Below, piece after piece: positions 19,717-28,890 of a stretch of DNA of 38,047 nt. Each line of letters opens with the position of its first letter. Position 1 is the first letter of the stretch. Source of the stretch: Aggregatibacter actinomycetemcomitans (GTDB taxonomy: Bacteria > Pseudomonadota > Gammaproteobacteria > Enterobacterales > Pasteurellaceae). The stretch is from NCBI GenBank assembly GCA_017160915.1, contig JACAWG010000053.1, positions 20,770 to 58,816 of the forward strand. The letters are read 5' to 3'. The notes under the pieces were generated by a model, which saw only the letters and a list, made by a program, of their open reading frames with translations, was not told the origin of the DNA and searched no databases. A program made the translations under genes and the position numbers.

Positions 19717-20577
19717 TTACTTCTTTTTTGCCAACATTGTCACAAATTTCATTTTAATGCGATTGCCGTTTTCGTCGGTTTTGTGCAATTCGCCCATGTT
19801 TTCGTTGTATTCAAGAAATTCCCAGTCTTTATAGTATGCTTTTAGCTCGTTTTCGGCGAAAGTAAAAGAAAACGGCAGCGGACAAGGGACTTCCGGTGTG
19901 GACATGGCGGCAACAATTAAATTATAACCGCCCGGGTTAGTGTGGCTTTGCATATTTTCGATAATTGTCGGCACGCGGGCACGATCCAGGAACATGAAGA
20001 CCACCGTGGAAACGATGAAATCATAGTTTTCTTGAATATTGGCATCGTTGATGTTGTAAAGTGCGGTCTGAATGTTCAGATTTTCTTTTTCTTTGGTTTC
20101 ATTTAAAAACAGGAGACTGTTTTCATTGTGATCCCAAGAGGTCACGTCATAACCGAGCAAACTTAAATACAGGGAATTACGTCCTTGCCCGCAGCCTAAA
20201 TCCAACACTTTACACGGTTTGATGATTTTAGCGGCGTCCACCACATCGCCGTGGGTGGCGGTCATGTTGTATTTTTTGCTGAAATAGTCTTCTTTGGTGC
20301 AATAGAATTCGAGGAAGCATTCTAAATCATCGGACAGCGCTTCGACGCGGTGCCAAAGTTGCGGTTCGACGAAAGGCGTTTCATCTTGCGGGGTGAAAAT
20401 GTGTTCGCTGATCACATCGCCGTCTTCGGTCAATACATAAAATTTTAATTTCCCTTTTAGCACGGTAATTTTGCCCCAGGTGCCGGCTTTGGTGTTGTGC
20501 TTTTCCTGAAACATTTTTGGCAATGTGTCTTTGGTCCAAACAGGCATTTTTTTATAAGAAATAAGTTCGTTTTGCAT
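19717..20577 (-). CDS. tehB: Tellurite-resistance methyltransferase TehB
   Basis: SAM-dependent methyltransferase linked to tellurite resistance. In H. influenzae TehB also helps in oxidative-stress resistance. The 286-residue protein has an N-terminal cupin-like domain of the long TehB form (about 1-85, VWTKDTLPKMFQEKHNTKAG). The methyltransferase domain follows, with SAM motif I VLDLGCGQGRNSLYLS and the family-typical CPLPFSFTFAENELK. ATG at 20577 follows TTGGAGA; the in-frame ATG at 20592 lies over that site. No tehA is adjacent. Confidence 0.95.
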   Translation of the reverse strand: MQNELISYKKMPVWTKDTLPKMFQEKHNTKAGTWGKITVLKGKLKFYVLTEDGDVISEHIFTPQDETPFVEPQLWHRVEALSDDLECFLEFYCTKEDYFSKKYNMTATHGDVVDAAKIIKPCKVLDLGCGQGRNSLYLSLLGYDVTSWDHNENSLLFLNETKEKENLNIQTALYNINDANIQENYDFIVSTVVFMFLDRARVPTIIENMQSHTNPGGYNLIVAAMSTPEVPCPLPFSFTFAENELKAYYKDWEFLEYNENMGELHKTDENGNRIKMKFVTMLAKKK

Positions 20578-20592
20578 TTTTTTCTCCAACAT

Positions 20593-20983
20593 AAAATAGT
20601 TGAGCGTAATGGTAGGTTAATTCGCCTTACTATGCAATATTTTACGCGCATTATGTGGCGGATAAAAATGAGGAAAAATAAAATCGGGAAAAGTGCGGTC
20701 ATTTTTTTGATTACTTTGGCAAATCATACCGATTTGTGATTATTTAAAAATGAACGGCGAACAGGATATTTTCTGGCTTAGCGTGAAAAATCACTACCAT
20801 TTTTTCAAAAAATCTAATAAGATTTACATTATTTGTTAAAAATTTGTGATGCTTATTTTTTATACAAAAATCGCGTAGAAAGTTTTGACAGATTAAACGT
20901 ATTTTAGTTATCAATTCGTTGTTTAATTTCTACCAAAAGTAGGTTAAACGTACTTCTAACTTAACAAAGATAAGGAAAAAACT
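20593..20983 (+). promoter_or_regulatory. Regulatory region upstream of aceE
   Basis: This 391-bp AT-rich gap separates divergent tehB and aceE. It holds an uptake signal near 20692 and a run of A/T-rich sequence. TTAAACGTA occurs twice in direct orientation, at 20893-20901 and 20944-20952, spaced 51 bp, which is close to five helical turns. TTGACA at 20885-20890 overlaps the lead-in to the first copy but has no good -10 at normal spacing. No PdhR-type box was seen. A regulator binding the repeated 9-mer is possible. Confidence 0.4.
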
Positions 20984-23641
20984 ATGTCAGAATTATTAAA
21001 AAATGACGTAGATCCGATCGAAACTAACGATTGGTTGGCAGCAATTGATTCGTTAATTCGTGAAGAAGGTGTTGAGCGTGCGCAGTTCATTATTGATCAA
21101 GTGATGCAGCAGGCTCGTATTGGCGGCGTTTCTTTGCCGACAGGGATTACCACAGATTATGTGAATACGATCCCGGTTTCCGAACAGCCTGAGTATCCGG
21201 GAAATTTAGACATTGAACGTCGTATTCGTTCTTATATCCGCTGGAATGCCGTGATGATGGTATTGCGCGGTCAGAAAAAAGACCTTGATTTAGGCGGTCA
21301 CTTATCTACTTTCCAATCTGCCGCAACGGTGTATGAAGTGTGTTTCAACCACTTCTTTAAAGCCGCAACCGAGAAAAACGGCGGCGATTTGGTCTTCTTC
21401 CAAGGCCATGCCGCGCCGGGTATGTATGCGCGTGCATTCTTAGAAGGGCGTTTAACCGAAGATCAATTAGACAACTTCCGTCAAGAAGTGCACGGCAAAG
21501 GCTTGTCTTCTTATCCGCATCCGAAATTAATGCCTGATTTCTGGCAATTCTCAACCGTATCTATGGGCTTAGGTCCGGTGAATGCGATTTATCAAGCCCG
21601 TTTCTTAAAATACTTGGAAAATCGCGGCTTGAAAGATACCGCGGATCAAAAAGTATATGCGTTCCTGGGCGATGGCGAAATGGATGAAATCGAATCCAAA
21701 GGTGCATTGACATTTGCCGCCCGCGAACATTTAGATAACTTAATTTTTGTCATTTCCTGTAACTTACAACGCTTAGACGGACCGGTAAACGGTAACGGTA
21801 AAATCGTTCAAGAATTAGAAGGTTTATTCGTCGGCGCAGGTTGGGAAGTGATTAAAGTCATGTGGGGCAGCGGCTGGGATAAATTATTCGCCAAAGACAC
21901 CACAGGTAAACTCACCCAATTAATGATGGAAGTGGTTGACGGCGACTACCTCACATTCAAATCAAAAGACGGCGCTTATGTCCGTGAACATTTCTTCGGT
22001 CGTTACCCTGAAACTGCCGCTTTAGTTGCCGACATGACCGATGATGAAATCTGGGCGTTAAGACGTGGCGGTCATGATCCGAAGAAAGTGTTTGCCGCAT
22101 TCAAGAAAGCGCAAACGGCAGGCAAACCTGTAGTGATTCTAGTGCATTCCGTGAAAGGCTATAAAATTTCCGAAGCGGAAAGTAAAAACACCGCACACCA
22201 ATCCAAAAAAATGTCTCTCGACAGCCTTAAAGCCTACCGTGATTACTTCCACATTCCGGTGAAAGACGAAGATTTGGAAAAACTGCCTTACATGACCTTC
22301 CCGGAAGGTTCGGACGAGTACAATTACTTGCACCAACACCGTAAAGCATTACAAGGTTATTTACCGGCACGTCAACCGAAATTTGACGTTGAATTCAAGG
22401 TGCCTGAGCTTAGCGAATTCGCACCGCTGTTAGACGCCCAACCGCGTCCGATTTCAACCACGATGGCATTTGTGCGTTTCTTAAATACCTTATTGAAAGA
22501 TAAAAATATCGGTAAAAACATTGTTCCTATTGTTGCGGATGAAGCCCGTACTTTCGGTATGGAAGGCTTGTTCCGTCAAGTGGGTATTTATAACCCGCAC
22601 GGTCAAAACTATGTTCCTTCAGATCGTGACCTTGTGGCGTACTACCGTGAAGCGAAAGACGGTCAGGTATTGCAGGAAGGCATCAACGAATTAGGTGCGA
22701 CATCTTCCTGGTTGGCGGCGGCAACGTCTTATTCCATCAGCAATGTGCCGATGATTCCGTTCTTTATTTATTACTCTATGTTCGGCTTCCAACGTGTTGG
22801 CGACTTATTGTGGGCGGCGGGCGACCAATTGGCGCGCGGCTTCATGATCGGCGGTACATCAGGCCGTACGACATTGAACGGTGAAGGCTTACAACACGAA
22901 GACGGTCATAGCCACATTCAATCCTTAACCATCCCGAACTGCGTATCTTATGACCCGGCATTCGCTTATGAAGTAGCGGTCATCATGCAAGACGGTATTC
23001 ACCGTATGTACGGCGAAAAACAGGAAGACGTGTTCTATTACATCACCACCTTAAACGAAATTTATGATCAACCGGCTATGCCTGCCGGTGCGGAAGACGG
23101 TATCCGTAAAGGTCTGTATAAATTTGAAAGCGTTGAATGCAAAGGTAAAGGCGCCGTGCAACTATTAGGCTCCGGTGCGATTTTACGTCACGTTCGCGAA
23201 GCGGCTCAAATCCTGGCGAAAGATTACGGCATCAGCTCCGACGTTTATAGCGCTCCGTCTTTCACCGAAGCGGCTCGCGAAGGTGCAGACGCGGTACGTT
23301 GGAATATGTTACATCCAACCGAAACCCCGCGCGTGCCATACGTTGCGCAAGTGATGAACGACAAACCGGCAGTGGCGGCAACGGACTACATGAAACTGTT
23401 CGCCGAGCAAATTCGTGCCTATGTGCCGTCTAAACACTATCATGTGTTAGGTACCGACGGTTTCGGTCGTTCCGACAGCCGTGAAAACTTACGCGATCAC
23501 TTTGAAGTCGATGCGCACCACGTTGTTGTTGCGGCATTAAATGTGTTGGCGCAAGAAGGCACGGTTGATAAGAAAGTTGTTGCCGAAGCAATCGCTAAAT
23601 ACGGTATCGATCCTGAAAGATTGAACCCGCTATACGCATAA
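20984..23641 (+). CDS. aceE: Pyruvate dehydrogenase E1 component (homodimeric type)
   Basis: Thiamine-diphosphate enzyme that decarboxylates pyruvate and acetylates the lipoyl groups of E2. The 885-residue protein is the single-chain E1 of gammaproteobacteria. It begins with DVDPIETNDWLAAIDSLI, and the thiamine-diphosphate motif is FLGDGEMDE followed by ISCNLQRLDGPVNGNGKI. The transketolase pyrimidine domain includes VADEARTFGMEGLFRQVG, and GEGLQHEDGHSH contains active-site histidines. ATAAGGA precedes the ATG. It is first of aceE-aceF-lpdA. A long regulatory gap precedes it and a strong hairpin follows. Confidence 0.98.
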   Translation: MSELLKNDVDPIETNDWLAAIDSLIREEGVERAQFIIDQVMQQARIGGVSLPTGITTDYVNTIPVSEQPEYPGNLDIERRIRSYIRWNAVMMVLRGQKKDLDLGGHLSTFQSAATVYEVCFNHFFKAATEKNGGDLVFFQGHAAPGMYARAFLEGRLTEDQLDNFRQEVHGKGLSSYPHPKLMPDFWQFSTVSMGLGPVNAIYQARFLKYLENRGLKDTADQKVYAFLGDGEMDEIESKGALTFAAREHLDNLIFVISCNLQRLDGPVNGNGKIVQELEGLFVGAGWEVIKVMWGSGWDKLFAKDTTGKLTQLMMEVVDGDYLTFKSKDGAYVREHFFGRYPETAALVADMTDDEIWALRRGGHDPKKVFAAFKKAQTAGKPVVILVHSVKGYKISEAESKNTAHQSKKMSLDSLKAYRDYFHIPVKDEDLEKLPYMTFPEGSDEYNYLHQHRKALQGYLPARQPKFDVEFKVPELSEFAPLLDAQPRPISTTMAFVRFLNTLLKDKNIGKNIVPIVADEARTFGMEGLFRQVGIYNPHGQNYVPSDRDLVAYYREAKDGQVLQEGINELGATSSWLAAATSYSISNVPMIPFFIYYSMFGFQRVGDLLWAAGDQLARGFMIGGTSGRTTLNGEGLQHEDGHSHIQSLTIPNCVSYDPAFAYEVAVIMQDGIHRMYGEKQEDVFYYITTLNEIYDQPAMPAGAEDGIRKGLYKFESVECKGKGAVQLLGSGAILRHVREAAQILAKDYGISSDVYSAPSFTEAAREGADAVRWNMLHPTETPRVPYVAQVMNDKPAVAATDYMKLFAEQIRAYVPSKHYHVLGTDGFGRSDSRENLRDHFEVDAHHVVVAALNVLAQEGTVDKKVVAEAIAKYGIDPERLNPLYA

Positions 23642-23653
23642 AAAATACACGAA

Positions 23654-23700
23654 AAAACCACCGCACTTGAGTGCTCGACATGAAAAGTGCGGTCGGTTTT
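23654..23700 (+). terminator. Uptake-signal hairpin between aceE and aceF
   Basis: ACCGCACTT (23660-23668) pairs with AAGTGCGGT (23685-23693). Allowing one bulged C at 23694, six more pairs form between AAAACC (23654-23659) and GGTTTT (23695-23700). The right arm ends in four T. Structurally this is a terminator, yet it lies inside an operon, so partial termination or RNA processing is possible. Confidence 0.6.
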
Positions 23701-23728
23701 AAAAACGTTTTTTAAAGGTAAAAAAGAA

Positions 23729-25624
23729 ATGGCTAAACAAATTCAAATCCCGGATATCGGTAGTGATGAAGTTACCGTAACCGAAGTGATGGTAAAAGTT
23801 GGAGATAGCATCACTGCGGATCAATCCATTATTAATGTTGAAGGTGACAAAGCTTCTATGGAAGTACCGGCACCGGAAGCGGGCGTAGTAAAAGAGATTT
23901 TAGTAAAAGTGGGCGACAAAGTGACTACCGGCACGCCGATGTTGGTGTTAGATAGCGCCGATGCCGCACCGGCTCAAGCGCCTCAAGCTGCTGCACCTGC
24001 ACCTGCACCGCAAGCCGCGCCTGCCGCCGCACAAGTGGTGGATGTTAATGTACCTGATATCGGCGGTGACGAAGTGAACGTGACCGATGTGATGGTGAAA
24101 GTGGGTGATCGTGTTGAAGTGGATCAGTCCATCATCAATGTGGAAGGCGATAAAGCTTCCATGGAAGTGCCTGCACCGGTGGCGGGTATCGTTAAAGAAA
24201 TTCTTATCAAAGCCGGCGATAAAGTGTCCACAGGTACTTTAATCATGCGTTTTGAAACGGCGGGCAGTGCGCCTGCAGCCGCCCCGGCAGCTTCTGCGCC
24301 TGCTGCAGCACCGGCGGCTCCGGTAGCGGGTGGTGTGAAAGACGTCAATATTCCTGACATCGGCGGCGATGAAGTAAACGTGACCGAAATTATGGTAAAA
24401 GTAGGCGATAGCGTCACCGAAGAACAATCTTTAATCACCGTTGAAGGCGATAAAGCCTCTATGGAAGTGCCTGCACCGTTTGCCGGCGTGGTAAAAGAAA
24501 TTTTAGTGAAATCCGGCGACAAAGTATCCACCGGTTCTTTAATTATGCGCTTTGAAGTCGCGGGCGCAGCACCAGCCGCCGCGCCGGCGCCGACTGCACA
24601 AGCGACAGCGCCACAAACCGCACCGGCACCGACAGCACAGGCTTCCGCGCCGGCAGCCGCCTCTTCTTCTCAAGCGGATGTTGAAAGTGCGAAAAGCTAT
24701 GCTCATGCCACACCGGTGATTCGTCGTTTAGCGCGCGAATTCGGTGTGAACCTGGATAAAGTGAAAGGCACGGGGCGTAAGGGTCGTATCTTAAAAGAAG
24801 ACATTCAAGCCTATGTGAAAGCCGCCGTGAAAGCTTTAGAAAGCGGTGCTGCGGCAACAGGCGCGGCGAATGGTGCAGGTTTAGGCTTGTTACCATGGCC
24901 GAAAGTAGATTTCAGCAAATTCGGCGAAATCGAAGAAGTGGAATTGAGCCGTATCAACAAGATTTCCGGCGCGAACTTACATCGTAACTGGGTCATGATT
25001 CCGCATGTTACCCACTTCGATAAAGCGGACATCACCGAGTTGGAAGCATTCCGTAAAGAACAAAACGCCTTGGCGGAAAAACAAAAACTGGGCGTGAAAA
25101 TCACCCCTGTGGTCTTCATTATGAAAGCCGTTGCCAAAGCGTTGGAAGCCTTCCCGCGTTTCAACAGCTCCATTACCGAAGACGCACAACGTTTGATCCT
25201 GAAAAAATACATCAACGTGGGTGTGGCGGTGGATACGCCGAACGGTTTGGTTGTGCCGGTCTTTAAAGATGTCAACAAGAAAGGCATTATCGAACTTTCC
25301 CGTGAATTGATGGAAGTATCCAAAAAAGCCCGTGACGGTAAATTAACCGCAGCGGATATGCAAGGCGGCTGCTTCACTATTTCCAGCCTTGGCGGCATTG
25401 GTACAACACACTTTGCACCAATCGTGAATGCACCTGAAGTCGCGATTTTGGGCGTATCCAAATCCGCTATGGAACCGGTCTGGAACGGCAAAGAATTCGC
25501 TCCGCGCCTGATTCTGCCGATTTCCTTATCCTTCGATCACCGTGTTATTGACGGTGCGGACGGTGCGCGCTTCATCAGCTACATCGGTTCCGTATTAGCC
25601 GACTTACGTCGCTTAATTATGTAA
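23729..25624 (+). CDS. aceF: Pyruvate dehydrogenase E2, dihydrolipoyl acetyltransferase
   Basis: Core of the pyruvate dehydrogenase complex, transferring acetyl groups to CoA. The 631-residue protein has three N-terminal lipoyl domains, each with [12 protein letters not shown]. The lipoyl lysines are Lys41, Lys142 and Lys242. Ala/Pro-rich flexible linkers separate them. A peripheral subunit-binding domain (about 326-362, [16 protein letters not shown]) and the catalytic domain with [13 protein letters not shown] (His604) follow. ATG at 23729 follows AAAGGTA; upstream in-frame codons overlap the uptake-signal hairpin. Near-identical lipoyl repeats could recombine. Confidence 0.97.
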   Translation: MAKQIQIPDIGSDEVTVTEVMVKVGDSITADQSIINVEGDKASMEVPAPEAGVVKEILVKVGDKVTTGTPMLVLDSADAAPAQAPQAAAPAPAPQAAPAAAQVVDVNVPDIGGDEVNVTDVMVKVGDRVEVDQSIINVEGDKASMEVPAPVAGIVKEILIKAGDKVSTGTLIMRFETAGSAPAAAPAASAPAAAPAAPVAGGVKDVNIPDIGGDEVNVTEIMVKVGDSVTEEQSLITVEGDKASMEVPAPFAGVVKEILVKSGDKVSTGSLIMRFEVAGAAPAAAPAPTAQATAPQTAPAPTAQASAPAAASSSQADVESAKSYAHATPVIRRLAREFGVNLDKVKGTGRKGRILKEDIQAYVKAAVKALESGAAATGAANGAGLGLLPWPKVDFSKFGEIEEVELSRINKISGANLHRNWVMIPHVTHFDKADITELEAFRKEQNALAEKQKLGVKITPVVFIMKAVAKALEAFPRFNSSITEDAQRLILKKYINVGVAVDTPNGLVVPVFKDVNKKGIIELSRELMEVSKKARDGKLTAADMQGGCFTISSLGGIGTTHFAPIVNAPEVAILGVSKSAMEPVWNGKEFAPRLILPISLSFDHRVIDGADGARFISYIGSVLADLRRLIM

Positions 25625-25630
25625 TTTGCT

Positions 25631-25653
25631 ACGCCTCTCGTTTTGAGGGGCGT
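25631..25653 (+). promoter_or_regulatory. Hairpin between aceF and lpdA
   Basis: ACGCCTCTC (25631-25639) pairs with GAGGGGCGT (25645-25653), with one G-T wobble and a 5-nt loop. There is no T tract after it, so it is more likely an RNA-stabilising or processing element than a terminator. An uptake signal lies at about 25679, before lpdA. Confidence 0.5.
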
Positions 25654-25717
25654 TGTTACATTGACACTGATCGCCAAAAAGTGCGGTCAGAAATTTCAAC
25701 GTTTTTACGAGGTAAAA

Positions 25718-27142
25718 ATGAGTAAAGAAATTAAAACCCAAGTGGTTGTACTTGGTGCAGGTCCTGCTGGTTATTCCGCTGCCTTCCGTTGTGCCGACTT
25801 AGGCTTAGAAACCGTCATTGTAGAACGTTATTCCACCCTTGGCGGCGTGTGCTTAAACGTCGGTTGTATCCCGTCCAAAGCCTTATTGCACGTTGCGAAA
25901 ATTATCGAAGAAGCAAGACACGTGGAACATCATGGTGTGGTATTTGCCGAGCCGACTATTGATTTAGACAAAATCCGAGCCGGTAAAGAAGGCGTGGTTT
26001 CCCGCTTAACCGGCGGTTTGGCGAACATGGCGAAAATGCGTAAAGTGCAAGTGGTGCAAGGCGAAGCCAAATTTGCCGATTCCCACACTTTAGCGGTGAC
26101 CGACAAAGACGGTAACGTCACTAACGTAAAATTTGATAATGCGATTATCGCAGCGGGTTCCCGTCCGATTGAACTTCCATTCATTCCTCATCATGATCCG
26201 CGCGTTTGGGATTCCACCGACGCCCTTGCTTTGCGTGAAGTGCCGAAAGATTTGTTAATCATGGGTGGCGGTATCATCGGTTTGGAAATGGGTACCGTGT
26301 ATGAAGCCCTGGGCTCCAAAGTTGACGTGGTAGAAATGTTCGACCAAGTGATTCCGGCGGCAGATAAAGACATCGTGAAAATCTTCACCAAACGTATCGA
26401 GCAAAAATTCAATTTAATGCTTGAAACCAAAGTGACTGCGGTGGAAGCCAAAGAAGACGGTATTTACGTTTCTATGGAAGGCAAAGCGGGCAATATCACC
26501 AAACGTTATGATGCAGTGTTGGTTGCCATCGGTCGTACGCCGAACGGTAAATTAATCGACGCGGAAAAAGCCGGTGTGAACGTTGATGAGCGCGGCTTTA
26601 TTCGTACCGACAAACAAATGCGTACCAACGTTTCCCACATCTTCGCCATCGGCGACATCGTGGGTCAACCGATGTTAGCGCACAAAGGGGTACACGAAGG
26701 TCACGTTGCTGCTGAAGTGATTGCGGGCAAAAAACACTATTTCGACCCGAAAGTGATCCCGTCCATCGCTTACACCGAGCCGGAAGTGGCATGGGTCGGT
26801 AAAACCGAGAAAGAATGTAAAGCCGAAGGCTTAAACTATGAAATCGCCAACTTCCCATGGGCGGCTTCCGGTCGTGCAATCGCTTCCGACTGCGCCGACG
26901 GTATGACCAAACTGATTTTCGATAAAGATACGCATCGCGTACTTGGCGGCGCCATCGTCGGCACCAATGCCGGTGAATTGTTAGGCGAAATCGGGCTTGC
27001 CATCGAAATGGGTTGTGACGCGGAAGACATCGCATTGACTATCCACGCCCACCCGACTTTACACGAATCCGTCGGTCTTGCTGCCGAAGTGTTCGAAGGT
27101 TCGGTCACCGATTTACCAAATCCAAAAGCGAAGAAAAAATAA
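25718..27142 (+). CDS. lpdA: Dihydrolipoamide dehydrogenase (E3)
   Basis: Flavoprotein that reoxidises dihydrolipoamide of E2 and passes electrons to NAD; it also serves 2-oxoglutarate dehydrogenase and related complexes. The 474-residue protein has the FAD site VVVLGAGPAGYSAAF, the redox disulfide Cys45-Cys50 in GGVCLNVGCIPSKAL, and the NAD site IMGGGIIGLEMG. A second FAD segment is FAIGDIVGQPMLAHK, and the C-terminal active-site base lies in HAHPTLHESV. ATG at 25718 follows ACGAGGT; 25 upstream open codons lie over the uptake signal. Last gene of the operon. Confidence 0.98.
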   Translation: MSKEIKTQVVVLGAGPAGYSAAFRCADLGLETVIVERYSTLGGVCLNVGCIPSKALLHVAKIIEEARHVEHHGVVFAEPTIDLDKIRAGKEGVVSRLTGGLANMAKMRKVQVVQGEAKFADSHTLAVTDKDGNVTNVKFDNAIIAAGSRPIELPFIPHHDPRVWDSTDALALREVPKDLLIMGGGIIGLEMGTVYEALGSKVDVVEMFDQVIPAADKDIVKIFTKRIEQKFNLMLETKVTAVEAKEDGIYVSMEGKAGNITKRYDAVLVAIGRTPNGKLIDAEKAGVNVDERGFIRTDKQMRTNVSHIFAIGDIVGQPMLAHKGVHEGHVAAEVIAGKKHYFDPKVIPSIAYTEPEVAWVGKTEKECKAEGLNYEIANFPWAASGRAIASDCADGMTKLIFDKDTHRVLGGAIVGTNAGELLGEIGLAIEMGCDAEDIALTIHAHPTLHESVGLAAEVFEGSVTDLPNPKAKKK

Positions 27143-27160
27143 TTTGCTTCATTAAAAATA

Positions 27161-27189
27161 AAAGCCTTTCCCTTTGGAAAGGCTTTTTT
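27161..27189 (+). terminator. Terminator of the aceEF-lpdA operon
   Basis: AAAGCCTTTCC (27161-27171) and GGAAAGGCTTT (27176-27186) form an 11-bp perfect stem with a 4-nt loop, and the right arm continues as six T. It lies 18 nt after the lpdA stop. Confidence 0.92.
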
Positions 27190-27219
27190 GTGGGTGTCTT
27201 AATGATTTCAAGGAAACGG

Positions 27220-28602
27220 TTAAATCCAGAAAAAATAAGCCAGCCCGCCGATAATCAGAATCGCACCGATATTCATATAGAAACCGATTTTTGCCATTTC
27301 ACTCTGGCGAATATGACCGGTTGCAAAGACCATCGCATTTGGCGGGGTGGCAATCGGCAACATGAAGGCGCAGGAGGCACCGGCGGCGATAATTTCGGCG
27401 AGTCCGACGGTGGATAAATTGAGAGATGTGGCGACGGAAATAAAAATCGGCATTAATAGCGCCGCACTTGCGGTATTGGAAGTGAATTCCGTCAGAAAAA
27501 CAATAAATGCGGCTAAGATTAACGTTACTAAGAGCAAATGCTGCCCGTCCGCAATGTACATAATGCCGTCGGCTAAAATTTTACTCGCACCGGTACTCTG
27601 TAATAAATTACTTAAGACCAACCCGCCGCCGAACAGCAATAAAATGCCCCATTCCGTTTCTTGCTGAATTTCTTTCCAATGGGCGACGCCGGAAACGCAG
27701 ATTAACACCACAATAAAAAGCGATGTTAAGCTGTCGAAATTTTTAATCGGCGCAATGCCCATTAGCCCGCTGACCACCGGTTCCACCAATTTGCTGAAAA
27801 TCAACATAAAGGCAAATAACGCAAAAATTGCCAACGTAATTTTACGCGGGCGCGTCATGGGAATATCTTCCATTTCCACCGCAAAATCCACATTGAAATT
27901 AGGGCGTAATATCACCGCCATAATGTAAATCGTGAGAGGAAGCAGCAGTAATAAGTCAGGCATACCATAAGGTAGAAAATCCACAAAGCTGATGTTGGTT
28001 AATGAAGCAAGCAACGCATTAGGCGTACTGCCGACTAATGTCCCAATCCCGCCGATACTGGCGCTGTAAGCGATCCCGAGTAAAACAAAAGCATAAAGTT
28101 TTCGGTTTTTGGTCACATCGATTTTGCTTAAAATCCCGATGGCTAACGGCAGCATCATCGCTGTGACGGCAACATTGTTGATAAACATCGAGAGGGCTGC
28201 GGTGGCGCCGAATAAATAAATGATGGTGGTTTTTAGCCTCCCTTTGGCTAAGCGAATAATGTGTTGCGCAATCCAGAGATCGATTTTTTGAATGGTGAGC
28301 ACGGCGGCGATAACAAATCCCCCTAAGAACATAAAAATGATGGGATTGGAAAAGGGCGCAAACGCCTGTTGTGTGGTGGATACGCCGAGTAATACGGCAA
28401 AAATCGGCACCATTAATGCCGTAATCGTGATATTAAAGGCTTCGGTCAGCCAGAGCACGCCGACAAAAACTAATAACGCCAAGCCTCGATTTTCGTCGGG
28501 AGTAAAAGGTAAAAATTTGAGAAGCAACAAAAAAATCACAAAATCGACGGCGAGAATTAATATTCCGCGTCTGTGGGGCGTAGGATAATTATCGATACTC
28601 AT
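27220..28602 (-). CDS. DASS/SLC13-family anion transporter
   Basis: A 460-residue inner-membrane protein of the divalent anion:sodium symporter family, which carries dicarboxylates such as succinate and malate, or sulfate. Hydrophobic segments cover most of the chain, about 11-12 in number. The two Ser-Asn-Thr-type signatures are seen: FINNVAVTAMMLPLA with GTLVGSTPNALL in the first half, and EFTSNTASAALLMPI with IATPPNAMVFATG in the second. H. influenzae has a similar uncharacterised transporter (HI_0608). ATG at 28602 follows AGGAGGT. It is convergent with lpdA. The substrate cannot be assigned from sequence, though dicarboxylate is likely. Confidence 0.87.
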   Translation of the reverse strand: MSIDNYPTPHRRGILILAVDFVIFLLLLKFLPFTPDENRGLALLVFVGVLWLTEAFNITITALMVPIFAVLLGVSTTQQAFAPFSNPIIFMFLGGFVIAAVLTIQKIDLWIAQHIIRLAKGRLKTTIIYLFGATAALSMFINNVAVTAMMLPLAIGILSKIDVTKNRKLYAFVLLGIAYSASIGGIGTLVGSTPNALLASLTNISFVDFLPYGMPDLLLLLPLTIYIMAVILRPNFNVDFAVEMEDIPMTRPRKITLAIFALFAFMLIFSKLVEPVVSGLMGIAPIKNFDSLTSLFIVVLICVSGVAHWKEIQQETEWGILLLFGGGLVLSNLLQSTGASKILADGIMYIADGQHLLLVTLILAAFIVFLTEFTSNTASAALLMPIFISVATSLNLSTVGLAEIIAAGASCAFMLPIATPPNAMVFATGHIRQSEMAKIGFYMNIGAILIIGGLAYFFWI

Positions 28603-28676
28603 CGGGTACCTCCTGATAGTAAAGTGAATAGAATTATATGTATGATGTTGTGTTGCTTTATCGTTAAAGCATTATT

Positions 28677-28692
28677 TGTGAAGTTTGTCAAG
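28677..28692 (-). promoter_or_regulatory. Possible CRP site upstream of the DASS transporter
   Basis: TGTGA-AGTTTG-TCAAG (28677-28692) matches the CRP consensus at eight of ten positions and lies 75-90 bp upstream of the transporter start. Carbon-source transporters are frequent CRP targets. No clear -10 and -35 pair was identified nearby, so this stays tentative. The rest of the gap to 28846 holds an uptake signal near 28793 and a 6-bp hairpin at 28815-28830. Confidence 0.3.
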
Positions 28693-28846
28693 CTGTGAGT
28701 AAGAAGGGATAGAGGGTAATGAAACGATAGGGTATTCGAGGATAAGGTGAAATATTGAAGAAGGAATCTTAAAAAACAATTGAAAAAATAACCGCACTTT
28801 AGAGAAAATAGGCACGCGTTGGGAAACGCGCGCCATCTAAAAATAA

Positions 28847-28875
28847 TTTGCAAAATATTTTTAGGTGACTATAAT
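28847..28875 (+). promoter_or_regulatory. Promoter reading into the VirB6-like gene
   Basis: TTTGCA (28847-28852) and a perfect TATAAT (28870-28875) are separated by 17 nt. Transcription would begin about 28881-28883, only some nine bases before the ATG at 28891. The element probably belonged to the host chromosome before the foreign segment arrived. Confidence 0.55.
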
Positions 28876-28890
28876 TAGCGCCGTTTTTTA

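Noticed and set aside
23820-24540. Tandem repeat or CRISPR-like array
   Set aside because: The repetition encodes three lipoyl domains of aceF with Ala/Pro linkers; it is protein-coding duplication.
24811-25491. 226-codon minus-strand frame opposite aceF
   Set aside because: Shadow of the strongly conserved E2 gene; no motif or ribosome site.
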